From NCBI GenBank assembly GCA_017936985.1, contig JAGBEM010000031.1:1-5309 (forward strand): a stretch of 5,309 nt of DNA, written 5' to 3'. Below are positions 1 through 4,934 of the stretch, one piece after another. This DNA comes from Oscillospiraceae bacterium. GTDB lineage: Bacteria; Bacillota_A; Clostridia; Oscillospirales; Oscillospiraceae. Made by a program: the position numbers and the translations under genes. The number at the start of each line of letters is the position of its first letter. Positions within the stretch are counted from its first letter, which is position 1. The notes beneath the pieces were generated by a model that saw nothing but the letters and a program-made list of their open reading frames with translations, was not told the origin of the DNA and did no database searches.

Positions 1-389
1 AAAGAAATGCCCTTGCCAATGAGATCTTCCTCGCCGGGAAGTCCCAGTGTCCGGTGCTTTACTCCAAGCGCCAGGATCACTGCCTTAGCTTCGTAGACAC
101 TGCCCTCTTCAGTCTTTATGCGCTTAATATCGCCGTCCACTTCCACACCGGTAGCCGTCTCCAGTTCCACATCCGCACCCAGATTCATCACCTGATCTGT
201 CAGATGGTCAGCAAATTCGCTGCCGCTGATCTGAATGGTGCCGGGAATATTCTCCACCTTGGGAGAAAAGGCAATCTGACCGCCAAAGCCGCTTTTTTCA
301 ATGACCAGCACACTTCTGCCAGCCCGGAGCGCATAAATCGCCGCGGTCAAGCCCGCCGGGCCGCCACCTACCACAATAATATCGTACAT
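1..389 (-). CDS. trxB: Thioredoxin reductase, N-terminal part (cut by window edge)
   Basis: Seen: 129 codons run from an ATG at 389 to the left edge. The protein opens MYDIIVVGGGPAG, a Rossmann FAD-binding GxGxxG (residues 8-13). It continues with FGGQI (35-39), a VENIPG segment (45-50) typical of TrxB, and ALGV (107-110) in place of the usual ATG-type second FAD motif. The start is supported by GGAGGA at 395-400, five bases upstream. Family knowledge: TrxB is a cytoplasmic NADPH-dependent flavoenzyme that reduces thioredoxin or glutaredoxin-like proteins through a CxxC pair, which normally lies a few residues beyond where this window stops, so the active site cannot be checked. Context: it lies 54 bp downstream of nrdD on the same strand with no evident promoter of its own, so cotranscription is likely. 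Inference: it may reduce the redoxin domain fused to NrdD. A ferredoxin- or NADH-dependent TrxB-like variant is not excluded. Confidence 0.9.
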   Translation of the reverse strand, partial: MYDIIVVGGGPAGLTAAIYALRAGRSVLVIEKSGFGGQIAFSPKVENIPGTIQISGSEFADHLTDQVMNLGADVELETATGVEVDGDIKRIKTEEGSVYEAKAVILALGVKHRTLGLPGEEDLIGKGIS

Positions 390-411
390 ATCGATCCTCC
401 ATCCAAACCAT

Positions 412-435
412 AGGGCCGGGCAAATGCCCGGCCCT
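412..435. terminator. Strong GC-rich hairpin between nrdD and trxB
   Basis: A perfect 10-bp inverted repeat, AGGGCCGGGC (412-421) and GCCCGGCCCT (426-435), encloses the loop AAAT. On the plus strand it is followed by GTTTGTTTTT (436-445), the layout of an intrinsic terminator, although no plus-strand gene leads into it. On the minus strand, which is the direction of nrdD and trxB, the bases after the stem are ATGGTTTGG, a poor U-tract. For the operon it therefore looks more like an intercistronic stabilising or partially attenuating hairpin, while it could efficiently stop antisense transcription into nrdD. The hairpin is seen directly; its function is inferred. Confidence 0.6.
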
Positions 436-443
436 GTTTGTTT

Positions 444-2828
444 TTACTTCGCCAGATATTTCTTGATCTCCGGCACGCTGTAGTAGCTATTGAAATTTTC
501 ACCGTCGGTGATCACCAGAGTCGGTGCACCCTTGACGCCATACTGACGGCACAGGTCTGCATTGTCATCTGCGATCAGCTTGGTGTAGGCCACACCAGCC
601 TTATTCAGCAGCTGCTCTGCTACACGGCAGTTGGGGCAGGTAACGCGGCTGAAGAGAATTACCTTTGCATCCAAGTTGACCTCTGCCTTGGGCTCTTCGC
701 AGCAGCAGACAGCTTCCTGCACCGGCTTAGGCTCCACAGGTGCCTTGGGCACGGAATTGCCAATGTTGTAGACCTTGCGATCCTTGTACTCCTGGCTCTT
801 GCCGTCATTCCAGTTCTGGACAGGACGGTAATAACCGGTGATCCGGCTGTAGACCTCAGCCTTCTTGCCGCAATGGGGGCAGGTAAACTGCTCACCGGGC
901 AGATAGCCGTGATCCGCACAGACAGAGTAAGTGGGAGACAGGGTGTAGTAAGGCAGCTTGTGATTCTCCGCGATCTTGCGAACCAGCGCTGCAGCAGACT
1001 GCCAGTCGGGCAGCTTCTCACCCAGGAAGCCGTGGAACACGGTACCGGAGGTGTAGCGGGTCTGCAGATCGTCCTGGATGGCCAGCGCAGAGAAAATATC
1101 CTCTGTGTAACCAACAGGCAGGTGGGAAGAGTTAGTGTAATAGGGAGTACCATTCTCGTTTGCAGTGATGATATCGGGATACTTTTCCTTGTCATGCTTG
1201 GCAAAACGGTAGGTAGTAGACTCAGCAGGAGTAGCTTCCAGGTTGTACAGGTCGCCGTACATTTCCTGATAATCAGAAAGACGCTCGCGCATATGATCCA
1301 GCACTTCCTTAGCAAACTGCTGGGTCTTTTCATTGGTCAGGTCTGCACGGAGCCACTTGGCATTCAGACCCACTTCGTTCATACCGATCAGACCGATGGT
1401 GGAGAAGTGGTTGCCGAAAGTGCCCAGATAACGCTTGGTGTAGGGATACAAGCCGTTCTCCATCAGCTGGGTGATAACAGTCCGCTTGGTTTTCAGGCTG
1501 CGGGCAGCAATGTCCATCAGCTTGTCCAGGCGGGCGTAGAAGTCTGCCTCATTTTCCGCCAGGTAAGCGATCCGAGGCAGGTTGATGGTAACGACACCAA
1601 TAGAACCGGTAGACTCGCCGCTGCCGAAGAAGCCGCCGGACTTCTTACGCAGTTCCCTCAGGTCCAGACGCAGACGGCAGCACATACTGCGGACATCGGA
1701 AGGCTCCATATCGGAGTTGATGTAGTTGGAGAAATAGGGGGTGCCGTACTTGGCAGTCATCTCAAACAAGAGCTTGTTGTTCTCAGTCTCGCTCCAGTCG
1801 AAATCGCGGGTGATGGAGTAGGTGGGAATGGGATACTGGAAGCCGCGGCCATTGGCATCGCCTTCGATCATGATCTCGATGAAAGCACGGTTGACCATAT
1901 CCATTTCCTTCTTGCAGTCGCCGTAAGTGAAATCCATCTCCTTGCCGCCGACGATCGCCGGCAGATCCTTCAGGTCGGGAGGACATACCCAGTCCAAGGT
2001 AATGTTGGAGAACGGCGCCTGAGTACCCCAACGGGAGGGCGTATTTACACCGTAGATGAAAGACTGCACACACTGCTTGACTTCCTTCTGGGTCAGGTTG
2101 TCCACCTTAACGAAGGGAGCCAGATATGTATCAAAGGAAGAGAACGCCTGTGCGCCGGCCCACTCGTTCTGCATAATGCCCAGAAAGTTGACCATCTGGT
2201 TGCACAGCGTAGAAAGGTGGCTTGCAGGAGAAGATGTGATCTTGCCGGGAACGCCGCCCAGGCCTTCCTGGATCAGCTGCTTTAAGCTCCAGCCGGCGCA
2301 GTAGCCGGTGAGCATGGAAAGGTCATGCAGGTGCAGAGCTGCGCTGCGGTGTGCTTCTGCGATCTCATCGTCGTAGATCTCGCTGAGCCAATAGTTTGCA
2401 GTGATAGCGCCAGAGTTACTAAGGATCAAACCGCCCACAGAATAAGTAACGGTGGAGTTTTCTTTTACGCGCCAGTCATTGATCTTCAGATAGTTATCCA
2501 CCAGATCCTTATAGTTGAGCAGGGCAGAGTTGACATTGCGGATCTTCTCACGCTGCTTGCGGTACAGAATGTAAGCCTTGGCCACATCTGCATAACCGGA
2601 ATCGGAAAGCACACGCTCCACAGAGTCCTGAATGTCCTCCACGGAAATCACGCCATCCTTGATCTTGGGATCAAAATCTGCGGTGACCTGCAGGGAAAGC
2701 AGGTTGATAACACTGGGATGATACTGCTTATTGACAGCCTCAAAGGCCTTGACCATAGCGGCGCTGATCTTAGATATCTCAAATTCTACGGTGCCGCCAT
2801 CCCGTTTTGCAACACGATACATAAACAT
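444..2828 (-). CDS. nrdD: Anaerobic (class III) ribonucleoside-triphosphate reductase with fused C-terminal glutaredoxin-like domain
   Basis: Converts ribonucleotides to deoxyribonucleotides in the cytoplasm under anaerobic conditions using a glycyl radical. The protein is 794 aa. An N-terminal ATP-cone (about 3-95, opening YRVAKRDGGTVEF) is the allosteric domain. The catalytic barrel holds GYCAGWS with C177 and MCCRLRL with C383/C384, which match in place the catalytic cysteines known from E. coli NrdD (C175, C384). A probable zinc site is CxxH-x9-CxxC (C637, H640, C650, C653). The glycyl-radical loop is RITGYY, with G665 the likely radical site. After a Pro/Glu-rich linker carrying a Cys triplet (708-710) comes a redoxin domain (about 721-794) with CPNC (731-734) and a cis-Pro motif GAPT (P769). 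Stand-alone NrdDs usually end soon after the glycine loop, so the redoxin tail is an added domain. The start is ATG 2828, or ATG 2822 (792 aa), which is better spaced from the Shine-Dalgarno. The activase gene nrdG lies upstream and trxB downstream. Inference: the reductant is a dithiol redoxin rather than formate. Confidence 0.95.
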   Translation of the reverse strand: MFMYRVAKRDGGTVEFEISKISAAMVKAFEAVNKQYHPSVINLLSLQVTADFDPKIKDGVISVEDIQDSVERVLSDSGYADVAKAYILYRKQREKIRNVNSALLNYKDLVDNYLKINDWRVKENSTVTYSVGGLILSNSGAITANYWLSEIYDDEIAEAHRSAALHLHDLSMLTGYCAGWSLKQLIQEGLGGVPGKITSSPASHLSTLCNQMVNFLGIMQNEWAGAQAFSSFDTYLAPFVKVDNLTQKEVKQCVQSFIYGVNTPSRWGTQAPFSNITLDWVCPPDLKDLPAIVGGKEMDFTYGDCKKEMDMVNRAFIEIMIEGDANGRGFQYPIPTYSITRDFDWSETENNKLLFEMTAKYGTPYFSNYINSDMEPSDVRSMCCRLRLDLRELRKKSGGFFGSGESTGSIGVVTINLPRIAYLAENEADFYARLDKLMDIAARSLKTKRTVITQLMENGLYPYTKRYLGTFGNHFSTIGLIGMNEVGLNAKWLRADLTNEKTQQFAKEVLDHMRERLSDYQEMYGDLYNLEATPAESTTYRFAKHDKEKYPDIITANENGTPYYTNSSHLPVGYTEDIFSALAIQDDLQTRYTSGTVFHGFLGEKLPDWQSAAALVRKIAENHKLPYYTLSPTYSVCADHGYLPGEQFTCPHCGKKAEVYSRITGYYRPVQNWNDGKSQEYKDRKVYNIGNSVPKAPVEPKPVQEAVCCCEEPKAEVNLDAKVILFSRVTCPNCRVAEQLLNKAGVAYTKLIADDNADLCRQYGVKGAPTLVITDGENFNSYYSVPEIKKYLAK

Positions 2829-2829
2829 T

Positions 2830-2838
2830 CTCCCCTCT
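2830..2838 (-). promoter_or_regulatory. Ribosome binding site of nrdD with two possible starts
   Basis: The transcript reads AGAGGGGAG and then A-ATG-TTT-ATG. If GAGG (2834-2837) pairs with 16S rRNA, the first ATG (2828) is five bases away. If GGAG (2830-2833) pairs, the second ATG (2822) is seven bases away. The protein therefore begins either MFMYRV or MYRV, and the sequence alone does not decide between them. Confidence 0.6.
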
Positions 2839-2857
2839 TTTATTTATCTATAAAAAC

Positions 2858-2904
2858 ATAATACAGGCATTGTCGCCTGAAAAGCGCGACAGCGCCTGTA
2901 TTAT
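2858..2904. repeat. Long inverted repeat covering the nrdD -10 element and transcript start
   Basis: The outer arms ATAATACAGGC (2858-2868) and GCCTGTATTAT (2894-2904) are perfect 11-bp complements. After two unpaired positions, the inner arms TGTCGC (2871-2876) and GCGACA (2886-2891) pair again around a 9-base centre. The right arm contains five of the six bases of the nrdD -10 box. On the minus strand the left arm is followed by GTTTTT (2857-2852), so a transcript reading in from nrdG could fold the whole stem and terminate. A transcript started at the nrdD promoter would lack most of the outer 5' arm but could still form the inner stem at its 5' end. It could instead be an operator for a dimeric regulator. 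The repeat is seen; these roles are inferred. Confidence 0.7.
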
Positions 2905-2928
2905 ATCGCCAAAAAATTACCTTGTCAA
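2900..2928 (-). promoter_or_regulatory. Consensus SigA-type promoter of nrdD(-trxB)
   Basis: On the minus strand TTGACA (2928-2923) and TATAAT (2905-2900) are both perfect matches to the housekeeping hexamers, with an ideal 17-bp spacer. Transcription would start near 2893-2895, giving a leader of about 65 bases before nrdD. A full-consensus promoter for an anaerobic ribonucleotide reductase suggests that control comes from a repressor; candidate NrdR boxes lie just upstream. Confidence 0.88.
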
Positions 2929-2935
2929 TACCTTT

Positions 2936-2951
2936 TTACAAGATATTGCGA
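2936..2951. promoter_or_regulatory. Candidate NrdR box, promoter-proximal (weaker)
   Basis: TTACAAGATATTGCGA shares the run ACAAGAT and the CAA-N4-TTG core with the stronger site 33 bp further upstream (2969-2984), but its outer bases have lost symmetry. It ends eight bases from the nrdD -35 hexamer. NrdR (an ATP-cone repressor of ribonucleotide reductase genes) is known to bind paired 16-bp boxes about three helical turns apart, which this spacing roughly fits. Confidence 0.5.
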
Positions 2952-2968
2952 TTAATTTTTAACCTCAA

Positions 2969-2984
2969 ACACAAGATGTTGTGT
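2969..2984. promoter_or_regulatory. Candidate NrdR box, distal (strong)
   Basis: ACACAAGATGTTGTGT has perfect six-base outer arms (ACACAA/TTGTGT) and fits the known NrdR-box pattern ACAC-A/T-rich-GTGT closely. The symmetry extends two bases further on each side (AAACACAA...TTGTGTTT, 2967-2986). It sits a few bases past the nrdG stop and about 40 bp upstream of the nrdD -35. As RNA it could also form an 8-bp hairpin at the end of nrdG, but no U-tract follows on that strand, so an operator role is favoured. Confidence 0.65.
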
Positions 2985-2989
2985 TTTGT

Positions 2990-3694
2990 CTACACGCCGC
3001 GGATTTCGACCTTATCTGCGCAAGCAGTCAAAAGTTCCCGATATTGCAGCAATTTTGCCGTTTCTGGAGCTTTTAGGTCAGAAAACAGCACCGTATCCCG
3101 GTCTACAAAGGGCTGCAGAAAATACTTCTTCACTTTCTTTCCTGCCCCAAGAATGTCCAGCCAATCCCGGATCCCCAGAATGGAATCCACATTATGTAGT
3201 GGCTCGACCAATGTGGTGCGCAGCTCATAGTCCACTGCGCCGGACAAAAGTAGCCGCAGGCTTTCTTCGATCCGCCCGATCTGCAGATCGGCCACACCTG
3301 CCGTCCGGGTATACCCGGCAGGATCGTTTTTCACATCCATGGCCACATAGTCCACCGACCCACCATCAATCAAGTCCTTCAGCACCTCTGGTCGGTAGCC
3401 GTTGGTATCCAGCTTCACAAGAAAGCCCATGGCCTTGATCTTCGCCAACAGATCAGGCAGCGCCTTTTGCAGGGTCGGTTCTCCGCCGGTAATGCACACA
3501 CCGTCCAAAAGACCCTTGCGCGATTCCAGAAAACGCAGCAATTCTTGGTCATCCATCTGTGCATCCGCATCACCGATCAGCTGACTGTTGTGACAGAATG
3601 GACACCGGAAATTACAGCCGCCGAGAAAGACCGTACAGGCAACCTTTCCGGGGAAATCCAATAATGTCATCTTCTGCAGACCTGCGATCTTCAA
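2990..3694 (-). CDS. nrdG: Anaerobic ribonucleotide reductase activating protein (radical SAM, NrdG2-type)
   Basis: A radical SAM enzyme that uses a [4Fe-4S] cluster and S-adenosylmethionine to generate the glycyl radical on NrdD. From the TTG start it has 234 aa and begins MKIAGLQKMTLLDFPGK, the usual opening of this family. The cluster-binding CxxxCxxC is CNFRCPFC (C27, C31, C34), followed by the SAM-contact motif TGGEP (69-73) and DTNGY and AMDVKN stretches typical of the family barrel. The start was chosen because TTG 3694 has AAAGGGGG seven bases upstream. The in-frame ATG at 3712 lies ahead of that site, has no Shine-Dalgarno, and is only about five bases from the predicted transcript start. 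If the ATG were used the protein would be 240 aa. It lies upstream of nrdD on the same strand but is separated from it by 160 bp with a promoter, so the two can be expressed independently. The assignment to ribonucleotide reductase rests on the family signature plus adjacency to nrdD. Confidence 0.92.
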   Translation of the reverse strand: MKIAGLQKMTLLDFPGKVACTVFLGGCNFRCPFCHNSQLIGDADAQMDDQELLRFLESRKGLLDGVCITGGEPTLQKALPDLLAKIKAMGFLVKLDTNGYRPEVLKDLIDGGSVDYVAMDVKNDPAGYTRTAGVADLQIGRIEESLRLLLSGAVDYELRTTLVEPLHNVDSILGIRDWLDILGAGKKVKKYFLQPFVDRDTVLFSDLKAPETAKLLQYRELLTACADKVEIRGV

Positions 3695-3701
3695 AGCACC
3701 G

Positions 3702-3709
3702 CCCCCTTT
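3702..3709 (-). promoter_or_regulatory. Shine-Dalgarno that selects the TTG start of nrdG
   Basis: The minus strand reads AAAGGGGG, then seven bases, then TTG (3694-3692). This purine run is inside the reading frame of the upstream ATG (3712), so it can serve only a start downstream of it. It is the main reason for annotating TTG rather than ATG. Confidence 0.7.
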
Positions 3710-3723
3710 CATTTTGTTAAATC

Positions 3724-3752
3724 ATTATAGCATAATCTACGGCGAATTAAAA
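3724..3752 (-). promoter_or_regulatory. Promoter of nrdG (extended -10)
   Basis: On the minus strand a perfect TATAAT (3729-3724) is preceded by TGC, giving an extended -10. A weak -35, TTTTAA (3752-3747), lies at 17-bp spacing. The start of transcription would be near 3717-3718, leaving a leader of about 24 bases to the TTG start of nrdG. No NrdR-like palindrome is seen next to this promoter, unlike that of nrdD. Confidence 0.7.
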
Positions 3753-3837
3753 CAGTAAATTTCTTCCCTGTACATATTATATAAAACCGCTCTGGAAAAG
3801 CGTTGTTTTTTTTATGTCGGAATGTGCGGGATAAGTA

Positions 3838-3866
3838 TTGCTTTTTTACGCGTAATCCATTATAAT
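3838..3866 (+). promoter_or_regulatory. Promoter of the dehydrogenase gene
   Basis: TTGCTT (3838-3843) and a perfect TATAAT (3861-3866) are separated by 17 bp. Transcription would begin near 3873, giving a leader of about 74 bases. It diverges from the nrdG promoter, with about 110 bp between the two -10 boxes' outer edges and -35 regions combined. No Rex-type TTGTGA/TCACAA palindrome was found, although Rex commonly controls such genes in Firmicutes. Confidence 0.72.
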
Positions 3867-3871
3867 GCATT

Positions 3872-3905
3872 TATCGAGAAAACAATATCGATACCCATCT
3901 ATCGA
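3872..3905 (+). repeat. Three TATCGA direct repeats at exact 14-bp period
   Basis: TATCGA occurs at 3872-3877, 3886-3891 and 3900-3905, each start exactly 14 bp after the last; the bases between are not conserved. The array begins at the predicted transcript start of the dehydrogenase gene. It could be a regulator binding array or a leader RNA element, or chance; the function is unknown. Confidence 0.45.
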
Positions 3906-3946
3906 AAATCCGCCGGTCACCCGGCATATTCAGGGAGGAATATCCT

Positions 3947-4894
3947 ATGAGCAGAAAGATTACAGTCATCGGCGCAGGTAATGTAGGTGCAACCATCGCT
4001 TATACACTTTCTTTGGATGATGTTGCTTCTGAGATCGTTGTGATCGACATCAACAAGGACAAGGTAGAAGGCGAAGTCATGGACATTGTCCAGGGCACCA
4101 GCTTCCGGGAGCCCATTTCCGTCATTGCTGGCGACTACCCCGATGCAGCCGGTTCCGACATTGTCATCATTACCTCCGGTGTGGGTCGCAAGCCCGGCCA
4201 GACCCGAATCGATCTGGCCCAGACCAATGTAAACATTCTCAAATCCATCACACCCGAGATCGTCAAATACGCGCCCAACGCGCTGTATGTCATCGTAGCA
4301 AACCCTGTGGACGTGATGACCTATGTATTCACCAAGATCTCCGGTCTGCCCGAAAGCCAGATCATCGGCTCCGGCACCATTCTGGACACCTCCCGCCTGC
4401 GCTACGACCTGTCCGACCACTTCAAGATCGCCCAGACCAACATCCACGCCTATGTCTTTGGCGAGCACGGCGACACCAGCTTTATCCCCTGGTCCATCGC
4501 CTCTGTTTCCGGCTGCGATCTGCACACTTACGAGGAGCTGATGCTGGAGCGTGGCTCTATCAGTAAGCCTGTGGACAAGGACGAAACGCTGAAATATGTC
4601 CAAAAGTCCGGCGGCGAGATCATCGCCAAGAAGGGTGCAACCTTCTATGCCGTCAGCGTATCCGTTATGAAGATCCTGAAAAAGCTCACCGCCGCTTACG
4701 ACTCCTTCGCCACTGTATCTTCCATGATGCATGGCGAATACGGTGTGGACGATGTGTGTCTGAGCTCTATGACCGTCATCGGTCCCGACGGTGTTAAGGG
4801 CAAGGTCCCCGTAGAACTGACTGCCGAAGAGCAGGAAAAGATGCAGTACAGTGCCAACGCACTGAAAGCTGTCATCGCTCAGCTGGACATCTGA
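3947..4894 (+). CDS. ldh: NAD-dependent L-lactate dehydrogenase family protein (possible malate activity)
   Basis: Cytoplasmic 2-hydroxyacid dehydrogenase that interconverts pyruvate (or oxaloacetate) and L-lactate (or L-malate) with NAD(H), regenerating NAD+ in fermentation. It is full length at 315 aa. An N-terminal Rossmann fold carries GAGNVGA (9-15) and D34, which favours NAD over NADP. The substrate loop is GRKPGQTRIDL (80-90) with the conserved substrate-binding R87. NPVDVMTY (119-126), D147/R150 in GSGTILDTSRLR, and the catalytic H174 in GEHGD follow. T232 occupies the LDH-typical place called 246. R81 sits where classical LDHs have Gln102 and MDHs have Arg, so substrate choice is uncertain. 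The start is supported by AGGGAGG (3932-3938), eight bases upstream. A small GC hairpin (3912-3925) lies just before that site. An HdrB-like gene follows after 40 bp with no terminator, so the two are probably one transcript. Confidence 0.88.
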   Translation: MSRKITVIGAGNVGATIAYTLSLDDVASEIVVIDINKDKVEGEVMDIVQGTSFREPISVIAGDYPDAAGSDIVIITSGVGRKPGQTRIDLAQTNVNILKSITPEIVKYAPNALYVIVANPVDVMTYVFTKISGLPESQIIGSGTILDTSRLRYDLSDHFKIAQTNIHAYVFGEHGDTSFIPWSIASVSGCDLHTYEELMLERGSISKPVDKDETLKYVQKSGGEIIAKKGATFYAVSVSVMKILKKLTAAYDSFATVSSMMHGEYGVDDVCLSSMTVIGPDGVKGKVPVELTAEEQEKMQYSANALKAVIAQLDI

Positions 4895-4934
4895 TACCGC
4901 ACCCTACATCTGTATAAGCCGAAAGGAGTTACCT

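Noticed and set aside
438..2285. Long plus-strand open frame of 615 codons antisense to nrdD
   Set aside because: It lies entirely opposite a clearly homologous NrdD. The translation is low-complexity Leu/Val/Gln/His-rich with no recognisable domain, and openness is explained by biased codons in nrdD. No ribosome binding site or promoter supports it.
2967..2986. AT-rich inverted repeat as a terminator of nrdG
   Set aside because: The stem is AT-rich and followed on the minus strand by GAGGTT rather than a U-tract; the NrdR-box reading explains the symmetry better.
3786..3813. Possible intrinsic terminator (CGCT...AGCG then eight Ts) between the divergent promoters
   Set aside because: The uninterrupted stem is only four base pairs and no plus-strand gene ends upstream, so the T-run alone is not enough.
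3695..3946. Rex operator expected near a fermentative dehydrogenase
   Set aside because: I looked for TTGTGA/TCACAA or TTGTTAA/TTAACAA palindromes; only a lone half-like TTAACAA on the minus strand (about 3714-3720) is present, so no site is called.
3917..4732. Minus-strand open frame of 271 codons antisense to the dehydrogenase gene
   Set aside because: It mirrors the well-supported dehydrogenase, is Gly/Asp/Val-rich without motifs, and has no upstream Shine-Dalgarno.
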